64,000 nucleotides of DNA from VAZQ01 sp963817015 (GCA_963817015.1 CAWFMV010000001.1:1-64000), one strand, 5' to 3'; positions 19,474-28,105 are shown, counted from the stretch's first letter. The notes: generated by a model not told the origin, from the letters alone. Made by a program: numbers and translations.

Positions 19474-19998
19474 ATGACAACCGAATCCCCCTTGCCAACA
19501 ACTGAAGAGCCCTCGCGCCGCGATCTGGTGGCTGCCGCCGTGACCGTTGCAGCGGCTGCGGGCGCTGCCAGCGGCGCCCAAGCGCAGGGCAAGGCCGATG
19601 TGCGCTATTCGAACCCGCCCGGCATGTCGTCGCCGCCGGCCTACAGCCATGTGGTCGAGGTCAATGGTCCGCACCGCACGGTCTATCTCGCCGGCCAGAC
19701 CGGCGCCGACGCAGCCGGCAAGGTGGCCGAAGGCTTCCGCGCCCAGGCCGTCCAGGTGTTCGAGAACATCAAGACCGCGCTTGCGTCCGTCGGCGGCAAC
19801 TTCGAGCATGTGGTCAAGCTCAACAGCTACTTGACCAATATCGAGGCGAACGGAGCCGAGTTCCGCGAGGTGCGCGCGTCCTATTTCCCGAACCGTTCCG
19901 CGCTGCCGGCTTCCACGCTGCTACAGGTGCCGCGGCTCGCCAGCCCGGGCTATCTGCTCGAGGTGGAGGTGATCGCGGTGCTGCCGCCGCGTGCGTAG
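19474..19998 (+). CDS. RidA-family protein with a twin-arginine signal
   Basis: 174 residues from ATG 19474 with AAGGAG upstream. The N-terminus EEPSRRDLVAAAVTVAAAAG, ending GAQAQG, looks like a Tat signal. The RidA/YjgF domain follows: VYLAGQTGADAAGKVAEGFR, QAVQVFENIKTALASVGG, HVVKLNSYLTNI, and the conserved Arg/Pro segment FPNRSALPASTLLQV. Family members deaminate reactive enamines or imines in the cytoplasm; an exported form is unusual. The neighbours do not explain it. Confidence 0.82.
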   Translation: MTTESPLPTTEEPSRRDLVAAAVTVAAAAGAASGAQAQGKADVRYSNPPGMSSPPAYSHVVEVNGPHRTVYLAGQTGADAAGKVAEGFRAQAVQVFENIKTALASVGGNFEHVVKLNSYLTNIEANGAEFREVRASYFPNRSALPASTLLQVPRLASPGYLLEVEVIAVLPPRA

Positions 19999-20136
19999 CG
20001 AACGGCGCATTCAATGCGCCGGAGTTGAAAGATCGTCATGCGCCCGATTTAGGGTGGAGCGCGGGAGGCGATGCGCGCGCCACCGGCGCATCTCGCCAAT
20101 CAGCTCAGGGATTTAGCTCAGGGGTGCGGTCTCAAC

Positions 20137-20733
20137 ATGCATGTGATGCGCTACGTCATGAGCCGGATAGTCGTATTCTGGCTGTCCGTCTCCATCCTCG
20201 TGTACGGATGGTTCTTTCACACGAAGCTCGTGAACGGCGGCTACGGCGCGAGCGAAGCCTTCGTCAGGAGCCTCACCAGGGTGGACGAGACCGGCAAGAC
20301 CGAAACGGTGGTCTTGCATATTCTCCACCTGGATGACCTGGTCGTGATCGGCGCCATCATGCTGGTGGTGACCTTGCTGCTCACGGCCGCGAGAAATCTG
20401 GCGCTCGGATCCGGCGAGCGCCGCATGACGGTGATCAGGGCCGTTGCGCATGTGTTGGTATTGTTGGTGCTCGCATATGCCGCTCTTGCGGTCGTCTGGT
20501 GGTACGACGCGCCCTTGATCAACGCCTTGTTCGATGCCAGCAGAAACCTGATCGCCCGCGTTGCCATGGCGATTGATCCGCAGGGTCGGCTCGAGCTCGT
20601 CTTGCGGTCGCTCGGGGTGGCGCGTCATCTCGTCGTGGCGTGTCTCATGCTCGCGCTCGCGCTGATATGGGAAATGAGCAAAGCGCTGGGTCGCGGTGCT
20701 CGCGCACGGCTCACCGCGCAGAGCGCGCAGTAA
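20137..20733 (+). CDS. Four-segment inner-membrane protein, unknown
   Basis: About 198 residues from ATG 20137 (MHVMRYVMSRIVVFWLSV); nearby in-frame Mets make the start uncertain. Membrane segments: IVVFWLSVSILVYGWFF, LVVIGAIMLVVTLLLTAA, HVLVLLVLAYAALAVVWW and HLVVACLMLALALIWEMS. Between the first two is a soluble stretch (AFVRSLTRVDETGKTETVVL). I do not recognise the family. Confidence 0.65.
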   Translation: MHVMRYVMSRIVVFWLSVSILVYGWFFHTKLVNGGYGASEAFVRSLTRVDETGKTETVVLHILHLDDLVVIGAIMLVVTLLLTAARNLALGSGERRMTVIRAVAHVLVLLVLAYAALAVVWWYDAPLINALFDASRNLIARVAMAIDPQGRLELVLRSLGVARHLVVACLMLALALIWEMSKALGRGARARLTAQSAQ

Positions 20734-20823
20734 TCGATCGCGAGCGGGCGTGCGGCTTGCTGGTTCTTGCCAATGCCTGCGTGCCGGGTAGCATGCGGGT
20801 GGCCACGCCTTCGGGAGGACGCT

Positions 20824-21345
20824 ATGAAGCTCGCCATTAAGCTCTTGCAAATCGCCGCTGGCGCGCTCGCGCTTGCTCTGTCGGTCGGCAACGCCGCTGC
20901 GCAGCAAGGCAGGAGCCTGCGCGACCAGCTGGTCGGCACCTGGACTTTCGTCGTCGCCGAGATCACTGCAGCCGATGGCAAGAAGTCGTTTCCGTTCGGC
21001 GAAACTCCGAAGGGCCTTCTCGTCTTCACGCCCGACGGCCACTTCTCGCAGATCCACATCGCCAGCGACGTTCCAAAGATCGCGTCCAACAACCGCCTCA
21101 ACGGCACGGCGGAGGAATATGCCGCGATCATGCGGCGCAGCCTGTCGATGTTCGGCACCTACAAGGTCGACGAGGCCAAGAAAACGGTGACCTTCGAGAT
21201 CGTGTCGAGCACCTACCCGAACGCTCAAGGCCAGTCGCAGCTGCGCACCATCGACAAGCTCACCGACGACGAGTTCGTGAATTCCAATCCCGATGTCGCG
21301 GGCGGGCGCGGCTCTGCGTTCAATTTGTACAAGCGGGTGAAATAA
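20824..21345 (+). CDS. Exported lipocalin-like protein
   Basis: 173 residues from ATG 20824, preceded by GGGAGGAC. Signal peptide ends VGNAAAQQG. The Lipocalin_5-like region starts LRDQLVGTWTFVVAEITAAD and continues TPKGLLVFTPDGHFSQIHI, RRSLSMFGTYKVDE and KTVTFEIVSSTYPNAQG. It is a beta-barrel likely to bind a small hydrophobic molecule; ligand unknown. The gene stands alone with a 90-base upstream gap. Confidence 0.8.
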   Translation: MKLAIKLLQIAAGALALALSVGNAAAQQGRSLRDQLVGTWTFVVAEITAADGKKSFPFGETPKGLLVFTPDGHFSQIHIASDVPKIASNNRLNGTAEEYAAIMRRSLSMFGTYKVDEAKKTVTFEIVSSTYPNAQGQSQLRTIDKLTDDEFVNSNPDVAGGRGSAFNLYKRVK

Positions 21346-21499
21346 CAACCGGTGACGTGGCCGTGGACCCGCGCGTGCTCGGGTGTCACAGCCAATTACG
21401 CAACGCGCATGCGTAGTTTTCGTAGGCGGACATCGTCTGGTTTGTATTGCACGTAATGGTCGAGTTTGCCATCATCCGCCCGTCAAGGGGGCGAGTGGC

Positions 21500-21983
21500 A
21501 TGTTGCGTGTATTGCGGTGCGCAGCCGTTATTGGCGCGTTGGTGTTGGTTGCTGCATGTGGCACCACAGCCATTGAATCTCAGACCAAGACGTTGGATGC
21601 GCGGCAGGCGCGGGTCTACTTTCTACGCAACACCATGACGATCGGTGGCGTCGGGGCCGAGATCAAGGTCAATGGTCAGAAGGTCGGCGCGCTGGCAAAC
21701 AGCTCCTATTTCTTCGTCGATCGCCCCCCTGGCAAATACGCCATCTCGGTCGAGAATCCGCTCGAGGCCGGCCGCTTCTCGACAACCTTTCAGCTCCGTG
21801 CGGGCGACCACCCATTATGTGGAAGTGGAGCAACGCCCTGAGTTTCTCGCCGTCAATGTGACCATAGGGTTCGTCGGAACCCTGATCGAGCAGGCGAATG
21901 CGCCGGAGAATTCCGGACGCTTCAAGCTCACGCTTATGGATCAGGCCGCGGGCGTTGAGCTGCTGCAACGTCTGAAGCAATAG
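21500..21983 (+). CDS. DUF2846 lipoprotein, first copy, one frameshift
   Basis: ATG 21500 gives a lipoprotein signal with lipobox LVAAC (VLVLVAACGTTA). The DUF2846 beta-sandwich reads ARVYFLRNTMTIGGVGAEIK, VNGQKVGALANSSYFFVDRP and PPGKYAISVENPLEAGRFST. One extra base near 21812 splits TTFQLRAGD from THYVEVEQRPEF. The end is GVELLQRLKQ. About 160 residues. A related lipoprotein and a TonB-like gene follow on the same strand, so the three probably form one envelope operon. Confidence 0.8.
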
Positions 21984-22032
21984 CCGGTCGAGCAACTGGC
22001 GCGAGTCAAAGCGGGCCAGGATGGGGGTTGCA

Positions 22033-22542
22033 ATGGCGGCGTTGGGGCGTGCCGCTGCATTCAGCAGTTGCGTGCTGATGTTGCTTTGTCTGAGCGGATG
22101 CGGTGCTTCGGGTCCGCAATTCGCACCGGACCTCGTCAAGCCGACGCCTGGGCGCGCGCTGGTTTATGTGTATCGGCCCGACACGTTGATCGGCATCGGC
22201 AATGCCGACGTTTCGATCATGCACTTGGATGGCCGGCGTATCACGCGCATACGGATCGGCGGTCACATTGCGTTCCCGGTAACGCCTGGCAAGCACCGGC
22301 TGACCACGACAGAGTCAATGCTCGGAGAGGACACCGGCACAATTCGCGGTGAGACGACCTTCAGCGTGTCGGCAGGCTCGACCGCGTACTTTCGCTATAG
22401 CGAAACATACAAGTCCTTCGTTCCCATTGTTCTTCCCGGCGTCGTCATCGTGCACGCGACCGCCAACATTGGCTTCGAGCCCGTGCCTCAGGCGGAAGCA
22501 TTGGCGGAGCTCGCCAAGACGAAGAGGCTCGAGGCGGAATGA
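22033..22542 (+). CDS. DUF2846-like lipoprotein, second copy
   Basis: 169 residues from ATG 22033 (an ATG at 22021 is in frame). Lipobox LCLSGC. The domain follows the same plan as the preceding gene: ALVYVYRPDTLIGIGNADVS, GGHIAFPVTPGKHRLTT and GSTAYFRYSETYKSFVPI. Its stop overlaps the next start as ATGA, showing translational coupling to the TonB-like gene. Role in the envelope unknown. Confidence 0.78.
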   Translation: MAALGRAAAFSSCVLMLLCLSGCGASGPQFAPDLVKPTPGRALVYVYRPDTLIGIGNADVSIMHLDGRRITRIRIGGHIAFPVTPGKHRLTTTESMLGEDTGTIRGETTFSVSAGSTAYFRYSETYKSFVPIVLPGVVIVHATANIGFEPVPQAEALAELAKTKRLEAE

Positions 22543-23009
22543 CCATGACGCGATTGGTTCGAGCCGTGATGCTGCTCTGCGTGCTGCCGCTGGCGGCCAG
22601 CATGACACATGGCGCGGAGGCGTTCGCTGCTGCGGCGCAGCCACAGCCCACGCCAGAGCAGGTCGCCGTTGTCGAGGCGTGGAAGCTGAAAATTGGCAGG
22701 CAACTCGAGAGCAAGAAGAAATACCCAGCCGCTGCGCGGATGCAGCGCGAGCAAGGCACCGTGCTGATCCTGTTCCGCCTCGATCGCCAGGGACGGCTCG
22801 TTGGTATCCGAATTGCCCGAGGCTCCGGCAGCCCGACGCTCGACAATGCGGGCCTCGCATTGGTTCGCCAAGCGCAACCGTTCCCGCCGCCCCCACCATC
22901 GCTGGCAGAGCCGCAGCTTACTCTGCCGATCAATTATAGGATTCGTCCGGCTCCGCTTCCGCGCTGCACATTGGTGAACCGACTCTTGGGGCCGTGCACG
23001 TCGCCATAA
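22539..23009 (+). CDS. Exported TonB C-terminal-domain protein
   Basis: 156 residues. The start ATG overlaps the upstream stop (ATGA). Signal peptide MTMTRLVRAVMLLCVLPLAA..THG. A TonB C-terminal-like fold follows: WKLKIGRQLESKKKYPAAAR, QGTVLILFRLDRQGRLVGI, ARGSGSPTLDNAGLALVRQA and QPFPPPPPSLAEPQLTLPIN. Unlike classical TonB it has a cleavable-looking N-terminus and no long Pro-rich spacer, so it may not drive energised transport. It is probably a partner of the two DUF2846 lipoproteins. Confidence 0.78.
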   Translation: MTMTRLVRAVMLLCVLPLAASMTHGAEAFAAAAQPQPTPEQVAVVEAWKLKIGRQLESKKKYPAAARMQREQGTVLILFRLDRQGRLVGIRIARGSGSPTLDNAGLALVRQAQPFPPPPPSLAEPQLTLPINYRIRPAPLPRCTLVNRLLGPCTSP

Positions 23010-23017
23010 TGCACCGC

Positions 23018-23587
23018 TCACAACGGGCGGCCTGGTGCACTCACTGCCTGCCAGCGGCACTGTTCGCGCAACCGCGGTGCGGTCTGCTCCAGGATCGGCA
23101 GCATCTGCGGCTCGACCGGAGATTCGATCTCGTTCTTGCATTCGACCGACTGCTTGACACCGTCGCGGTCGCCGCCGGTGCGCACCTCGCACATCACGCG
23201 CTGCCCCTTCATGCGGAAGAACGATCCGCCGGGCGGCGCCTGCGTGTGCTTCGGCACAAGCTCGAAACTGATGCCCCGCAGATCATAGATCGTCTCGACC
23301 AGCGTCGCGCCGTTCCTCGTGGGCCGCAGATTGAGGACGTTGACATGAAAGACGCACGGATCGCCGGGGCTCTGCCGCATCGTCACCGCGCCGGCATTGT
23401 CCTCCTGCCAATAGGTGATCGAGCCGTCCAGGTTGGGCTTGCGTCCCGACGCGAACACCCAATGAAACAGAAAGCCGTCGCCGAAGCCTTCGAGCAGCGA
23501 AAGCTCCTGCGCCAGAGCGTTGTCGGCACCAATCAGCGAGACCGCCAGCGACAAAGCGAGCGCGCAGCACAATTTCGGGAAGGTCAT
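23018..23587 (-). CDS. Exported protein of unknown function
   Basis: 189 residues. Signal peptide MTFPKLCCALALSLAVSLIG..NALAQ, then SLLEGFGDGFLFHWVFASG. It has three or more mature Cys residues (GDPCVFHVNVLN, QRVMCEVRTGG, SVECKNEIES and REQCRWQAV), which suggests disulphides. No family recognised. It is convergent with the TonB-like gene, only 8 bases between stops. Confidence 0.68.
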   Translation of the reverse strand: MTFPKLCCALALSLAVSLIGADNALAQELSLLEGFGDGFLFHWVFASGRKPNLDGSITYWQEDNAGAVTMRQSPGDPCVFHVNVLNLRPTRNGATLVETIYDLRGISFELVPKHTQAPPGGSFFRMKGQRVMCEVRTGGDRDGVKQSVECKNEIESPVEPQMLPILEQTAPRLREQCRWQAVSAPGRPL

Positions 23588-23786
23588 AAGAGCCCCAATT
23601 GAGAATGCCGGCCCCAGGCGTCGAACATGCGAAGCCTGGACGGCGCAATCTTACAGAGGAACGCGGTGTTCTTGTTGCGCTCTTTGCGTGTGGCGCAATG
23701 CGTGTCGCAACTTTTGCCGTTGACAAGCGCCGTGCCCTGTTGTTCTTGATTTGTTCTATGGGCTCTGAGATGCGGAGAGTGGTGTC

Positions 23787-24215
23787 ATGTCGATTGAGAT
23801 TTTTGTCATGTCCGACCGGCGGCTCAATTCGATGGCCGAATGGCAAAGGGCGATCGAGCAGGAGGGCTTCGATCTGCGGCTCGATGCATCGCGACCGCTC
23901 GAGGCGTTGCACGGCCATTTGCCGGCATGGCGCGGGACTACGCCTGCGGGCTTTGAGTGCGATCATTGGGATCCGGTCGATCTCCTGGATGATGACGACC
24001 TTGCCGATATCGACTTCGGCCGCCGCTGGACGCAGACGCTGGCGTTCCGTATCGGGGGCGACTTTCTGGCATTGTGGGCTGCATTGGCGGCGGCGACAGC
24101 CTACGCGCGCGCCACTGGCGGCGTTGTGTTCGAGGGCGAGGGAGGCGAGGTCCTGACGCCCGACAAGGCTGCCGATATGACACACGCCATCGAGCGGGAC
24201 TTGGAAGAAGCGTAG
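23787..24215 (+). CDS. Acidic cytoplasmic protein of unknown function, 142 residues
   Basis: ATG 23787 starts MSIEIFVMSDRRLNSMAEWQ. The middle is very acidic (DPVDLLDDDDLADIDFG). There is an Ala-rich helix (LALWAALAAATAYARATGG) and the end DMTHAIERDLEEA. No signal peptide. The reading frame continues open and protein-like for 52 codons beyond the TAG at 24213 (to TGA 24372-24374), so the natural gene may be longer. Function unknown. Confidence 0.62.
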   Translation: MSIEIFVMSDRRLNSMAEWQRAIEQEGFDLRLDASRPLEALHGHLPAWRGTTPAGFECDHWDPVDLLDDDDLADIDFGRRWTQTLAFRIGGDFLALWAALAAATAYARATGGVVFEGEGGEVLTPDKAADMTHAIERDLEEA

Positions 24216-24374
24216 CGAGCCGCGCTGGGAGCGTGCTGGTCGGTCCATTGCATTCCCTTCGAGCGCGCGCGGAGCGCCGTCGAGGAATTCATCGTGTCCG
24301 ACGGCGAGCTTCCCGCAAGTAGCGAGTGGATCGGAAACCAGGATCTTTCGGCCGATACGTTTCCTGAGCCGTGA
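24216..24374 (+). other. In-frame open extension beyond a TAG stop
   Basis: It follows the preceding gene in the same frame: ACWSVHCIPFERARSAVEEF, then IVSDGELPASSEWIGNQDLS and stop. Composition looks coding. It may be the true C-terminus cut by a nonsense or miscalled base, or a remnant of another gene. Confidence 0.35.
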
Positions 24375-24435
24375 GCGGGGCATGCGGAGTCGCGCGGCTC
24401 GCCGCGAGATATTGCGGACTTTCTGAACCGCCAGA

Positions 24436-24681
24436 CTACGCTTTGTCCTTCACATCGGTGTCAGGGCGATCGCTGCCGGAGGCGGTCTCGGTGTGCCACT
24501 TGCCCTTCTCGTCCTCGTATTGGATCACCTCGGTGTAGCCCGGCACGCGCTGTTCCTCCGCCGCGGCCCGGGCGGCCGCCAGCGCTTCCGCATGCGTCGG
24601 GAAAGGCTCCGAGAACACGCCGTCGACCTTGTAGGCCCAGCCGCCGTCATGCTGGACGATTTGATACGTCACGTGAGACAT
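24436..24681 (-). CDS. DUF2188-like small protein
   Basis: 81 residues, MSHVTYQIVQHDGGWAYKVD, then FPTHAEALAAARAAAEEQRV and IQYEDEKGKWHTETAS. This beta-beta-alpha-beta pattern, with a helix between strands, is that of DUF2188 proteins. No signal peptide; the C-terminus is acidic and basic (DRPDTDVKDKA). Function unknown. Confidence 0.7.
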   Translation of the reverse strand: MSHVTYQIVQHDGGWAYKVDGVFSEPFPTHAEALAAARAAAEEQRVPGYTEVIQYEDEKGKWHTETASGSDRPDTDVKDKA

Positions 24682-24780
24682 TGATGCACCTTTGCGGTTC
24701 GAGCCGCCAGCCCTGGCGTAACCCTAGCGCAAAGTGCTGGCCGTTGCACGACCGCGACGAGCAGACATTTGGAGACTGCC

Positions 24781-25176
24781 ATGCGTCCGATACCGGTGGG
24801 AGCGAAGGGAACCTTCGTGCTGCGGGTGATGCCCGCGCACCTCGCCAACCAGTTCAAGGACGCGATCCTGCCGGAAGTGTTTGCAACCCCGATGATGATC
24901 ACCGCGATGGAGAACGCGGCGCTCAACGCCATCCGGGGCTATCTCGATCCCGGCGAGAGCGCGGTCGGCACCGCGGTCAATATTCGGCATCTCGCGGCGA
25001 CACCGGCGGGCCAAGACGTGACCGCGGAAGCCGAGGTGACCAAGGTCGAGGGTCGCCACGTCACGTTCAACGTCACGGCGCGCGACGAGACGGAAGAGAT
25101 CGGCTCAGGGACGCACGAGCGCGCGGTGATCGACCGCGCCCGGCTCGATGCGCGGCTCGCCAAGAAGCGGGGGTGA
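24781..25176 (+). CDS. Hotdog-fold thioesterase (FlK-like)
   Basis: 131 residues from ATG 24781 behind GGAG; an in-frame TTG at 24769 is unlikely. Pattern of fluoroacetyl-CoA-thioesterase-like proteins: VFATPMMITAMENAALNAI, ESAVGTAVNIRHLAATPAG, VTAEAEVTKVEGRHVTFNVT and GSGTHERAVIDRARL. It should hydrolyse a short acyl-CoA thioester in the cytoplasm; the specific substrate is inference. Single gene with no pathway partners nearby. Confidence 0.82.
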   Translation: MRPIPVGAKGTFVLRVMPAHLANQFKDAILPEVFATPMMITAMENAALNAIRGYLDPGESAVGTAVNIRHLAATPAGQDVTAEAEVTKVEGRHVTFNVTARDETEEIGSGTHERAVIDRARLDARLAKKRG

Positions 25177-25219
25177 GGGCGTGTGGCCCGGAAGCTCTAA
25201 CTGCCGGGTCGGTCCTCAT

Positions 25220-25477
25220 CTATGCGCGCCCGTTTCGCTTCATGCAGGCGACAAAGACGTCGCCTTGCCCGGCCGTATAGATCGCCACTCTGGGCTGTCC
25301 ACTGGGACTGTATTCGGCGACCCCGCCGGCCACAAAAAGACAGGTGCATCTCACCTTATCCTCGACCTTCGCGCATCTTGGATGAATCTGCATCTTCTGC
25401 TTCTGTGCGTGGACTGTGGTTGTAAACGCAGTGAAGGCCGCGGTGACGAGTACGAGTTTGGCTCCGTTGGCGAGCAT
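25220..25477 (-). CDS. Small exported Cys-containing protein
   Basis: 85 residues. Signal peptide MLANGAKLVLVTAAFTAFTT..VHAQ. Mature part has four Cys (HPRCAKVEDKVRCTCLFVAG, VFVACMKRNGRA), suggesting disulphides. GGGGGGACC lies about 6-8 bases before the start. No family recognised. Confidence 0.55.
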   Translation of the reverse strand: MLANGAKLVLVTAAFTAFTTTVHAQKQKMQIHPRCAKVEDKVRCTCLFVAGGVAEYSPSGQPRVAIYTAGQGDVFVACMKRNGRA

Positions 25478-25622
25478 TGGAATGGTCCCCCCGAGTATTC
25501 AATGGCGCACGTCAAAATAGTGGTTCTGCAAAAGCTATCGCGATAGCTGCGATATAACAAGGGACGACGTGACCAAGGGACCGTGTAGCGCTTCTCTTTC
25601 GATCGAATGACGCGAGCTTGTG

Positions 25623-25943
25623 ATGCGGGACATCAAGGACATCGTTGGGATCTTGATGCGCGTGCTCGACGGCGGCGAGGTCTTGCCAGCAGAGCTCGAG
25701 GAACTCGTCTTCGAGGCGGATGGGGAGCTTGCGGTGGCGCTCAATGAGGCTTTCATCAAGCTGCAGGAATTCCCCTATGACCGCGACCTGAGGCGAAACG
25801 ATTCCGTGCTGGATCGCGTCATGTGGGCAGAACTCAATTGCTGCTGCCTTGAGAGGATCGTCGAGGCCCGTAAACCGATTAAGCGCGGCGAAACCCATTA
25901 TCGGCAGCGACTAATGGAACTTTGTAGGAGGTATTTCCATTAA
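25623..25943 (+). CDS. Hypothetical cytoplasmic protein, 106 residues
   Basis: ATG 25623 starts MRDIKDIVGILMRVLDGGEV. Helical, acidic protein with LPAELEELVFEADGELAVAL, NEAFIKLQEFPYDRDL and a Cys cluster (LNCCCLERIVEARK). It ends RQRLMELCRRYFH. The ribosome site is weak. Unknown family; moderate coding confidence. Confidence 0.5.
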   Translation: MRDIKDIVGILMRVLDGGEVLPAELEELVFEADGELAVALNEAFIKLQEFPYDRDLRRNDSVLDRVMWAELNCCCLERIVEARKPIKRGETHYRQRLMELCRRYFH

Positions 25944-26084
25944 CGACAATTAGCGGGTATTTTCGTCCTGCTTTGAACCTTTTAACGCCTCGAGCCGACA
26001 AAGGGGACGAAGCAAAGTTTGTCCTCGTGCGTTCGTGTCTGGTGCGTTCCAATGCGGTCTGGTCGTTCGCTTCCCAATTCCGAA

Positions 26085-26447
26085 ATGGCGCTGGCGCCAG
26101 CGCTCGTCATTATCCTGGGCCTGGTGTCCCTGTTTGCGGTAGGGGGATACTGGTTGATGAAGCCGACCGTGCTCAAGAACCCCGGCGTTGCGGCCTATCA
26201 CGCGCCGGCGGCCGCAAAGATGCTCGACGGCAACTCCGAAGCCAAGCTTGTGGCTGCCGAGCGGGCAGCGACTGCGGCGGCGGACAAGGAAAACCGCAAG
26301 CTCGGGCTTGCCGCCAACGCCTCGGCTGCGCCGAAGTCGGCCGATGGCCGAGCGGTCGAGGGACCTGCGACACCTAAACAGACCGTCGCGCGGGTCCAGA
26401 AGCGTCATGACGCCAGGCCAAGCTCCGCCACGCGTCGCTCAGCGTGA
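26085..26447 (+). CDS. Small single-span membrane protein, unknown
   Basis: 120 residues from ATG 26085. One N-terminal membrane segment (APALVIILGLVSLFAVGGYW), then an Ala/Lys-rich periplasmic tail (AAAKMLDGNSEAKLVAAERA, TAAADKENRKLGLAANASAA). Low complexity makes homology hard to judge. The frame extends upstream to 26019. Confidence 0.45.
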   Translation: MALAPALVIILGLVSLFAVGGYWLMKPTVLKNPGVAAYHAPAAAKMLDGNSEAKLVAAERAATAAADKENRKLGLAANASAAPKSADGRAVEGPATPKQTVARVQKRHDARPSSATRRSA

Positions 26448-26517
26448 GGCACCGCCCTCGCTGTTCGGGTGGCGGTTTGGTGGGCTGTTCTAAGCTCAGC
26501 TAGTCAGCCAGACCGGG

Positions 26518-26540
26518 TGGGATGGGCAAGGCCCATCCCA
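26518..26540. repeat. Palindromic repeat unit
   Basis: TGGGATGGGC and GCCCATCCCA form a perfect 10-bp hairpin with a 3-base loop. It is a common dispersed intergenic palindrome type. Confidence 0.7.
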
Positions 26541-26576
26541 ACGCAACCGACGATACTGCCCGGCAATCACACGACA

Positions 26577-26834
26577 TTAGTAGCGCTTGCGGACAACATG
26601 CACGCGCCTCGCGCGCGGGGGTGGCGGGTTGTCAACGCCGAAGAATCCTTTGACGCCCCCAATGACGCCGCCGACCGGAGCGGCGACTACAGCACCGATC
26701 GGGCCTGCGACGCGATAGCCTTCATTGGCGCCTTGTGCGAAGCCGCCCGGAAACCCACCCTCAGCCTGAGCCGCGACAGGTGCCGCCAAGGCCGCAACGA
26801 TCACGCTTGCATACAATACTGACGCTTTCACCAT
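26577..26834 (-). CDS. Small exported Gly-rich protein
   Basis: 85 residues with a GGGGGA ribosome site upstream of ATG 26834. Signal peptide MVKASVLYASVIVAALAAPV..AQA, then EGGFPGGFAQGANEGYRVAG and a glycine-zipper-like stretch (GAVVAAPVGGVIGGVKGFF). A basic end follows (PRARRVHVVRKRY). Similar tiny envelope proteins are frequent in this bacterial group; function unknown. Confidence 0.68.
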   Translation of the reverse strand: MVKASVLYASVIVAALAAPVAAQAEGGFPGGFAQGANEGYRVAGPIGAVVAAPVGGVIGGVKGFFGVDNPPPPRARRVHVVRKRY

Positions 26835-27137
26835 ACTATCCCCCTACTTTTGTTCGGACAGCGCCAGACGCCAGCCAACGTTGGCCATTCAGTGACATTC
26901 GCGTGGCGACTAGAAGATAAAAGATTTGTAGAGGGGCGTGACGATTACTTTTGCGGCGAGTGCGGCCAATTCGTCACAAGAGAAGACGGTGCTGAGGCAG
27001 TGGGCACTACCATTTTGAGGCGGGCTCTGTGAAATCGCAATTGTTTGCTCACACCAAGCGGTCGCTTGCTGACGACGACCTGACTCGTTTCGGCGCGCGC
27101 GCAGATTGCGCAAGCGCATCTGCGCTGCTCAATCCGG
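26835..27137. other. Intergenic region, no feature seen
   Basis: About 300 bases with somewhat lower GC. No gene, terminator or repeat could be supported. Confidence 0.35.
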
Positions 27138-27902
27138 CTAGCCCGGATTCATGCCCTTGGCCTTGATCACGGAGGTAGCGACGGGTGACCTTAGAAAGGC
27201 GATGAGCGCCTTGGCGGCATCGGCTTCCTTGCTCGCTTGTGCGACCGCGGCCGTGAACAGAAGCTCCTGCTGCAGCTCCGCCGGGAATGAGCCTAAGAGC
27301 TCGACGCCGGGCGCGATCAGCACATTGGTGAGAAACACCCCGAGCTCAGCATCGCCCTTGGCGACCGCCTGCGGGATCTCAGCCGGCGTGGCCTGCGCCT
27401 TGATCTTGGCTTTTATCTCTTCGCCAATGCCGAGACGCGCGAACACGCTCAGCACATAAGCGCCGGCGGCGCTCGCCGGGAGCGTAGCGATCGATTGCGC
27501 CTTGATGAGCGTCTGCTTCAACGCGTCGGGAGTGCTGATATCGGGCTTGGCAGCGCCGGCGCGCACCGCGACGCCATAGCCGACGCGCGCGATGTCGATG
27601 GTCGGACCCGGCACGAACCTGGCCTTCGCGGCGGCATCCTTGAACACATCGACCGGGACGACGCCGAGGTCGAACGGCGCATCGGAGGTGACAGCCTTGA
27701 TCAGGTTGGGCGTGGAGTCGAAATGAATGGTGAGCTTGTGGCCGCTGTCGCGCTCGAACTGAGCTTTGAGCTCGTTGAGCGGGCCGGCGATCGAGCCGCC
27801 CGCCAGCACCTTGAGCTCAGCGGCCTGCACGGTGGTGACCGTGGTTGGGATGAGCGTGACGCTGAGCATCGAGACGGCTGCAGCCAGAACAGACATCTTC
27901 AT
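27138..27902 (-). CDS. ModA-like periplasmic substrate-binding protein
   Basis: 254 residues from ATG 27902, with GGGAGG upstream; an in-frame TTG at 27914 is rejected. Signal peptide ends TTVQAAE. The type II binding fold looks ModA-like: LKVLAGGSIAGPLNELKAQF, GHKLTIHFDSTPNLIKAVTS, FDLGVVPVDVFKDAAAKARF, PGPTIDIARVGYGVAVRAGA and FLTNVLIAPGVELLGSFPA. No ModB or ModC gene is adjacent and the oxyanion-binding Ser/Thr pattern is not obvious, so molybdate specificity is not claimed. Many Bradyrhizobium genomes carry such orphan binding proteins. Confidence 0.8.
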   Translation of the reverse strand: MKMSVLAAAVSMLSVTLIPTTVTTVQAAELKVLAGGSIAGPLNELKAQFERDSGHKLTIHFDSTPNLIKAVTSDAPFDLGVVPVDVFKDAAAKARFVPGPTIDIARVGYGVAVRAGAAKPDISTPDALKQTLIKAQSIATLPASAAGAYVLSVFARLGIGEEIKAKIKAQATPAEIPQAVAKGDAELGVFLTNVLIAPGVELLGSFPAELQQELLFTAAVAQASKEADAAKALIAFLRSPVATSVIKAKGMNPG

Positions 27903-28105
27903 GTTGCCTCCCAAATGATCGTGGTGTGTTGCAATGCATTGCTACACTACTCTCCTTGACGGACTTCGGATACATCTCGATGCCTCTTAAGCGCAGCGTC
28001 TAGGCTTGTCGCTACGAGACCGGAATACCGACAGCTGATCGCGCGCAGTGGCGCAATGCGATATGCTGTTGTTTCCAACGCTTGCCACGAGACATGAGGA
28101 AGCAA

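Noticed and set aside
27138..27902. Molybdate transporter (modA)
   Set aside because: The fold is ModA-like but no modB/modC or Mo-box is nearby, and the ligand residues cannot be confirmed. Kept only as a ModA-like binding protein.
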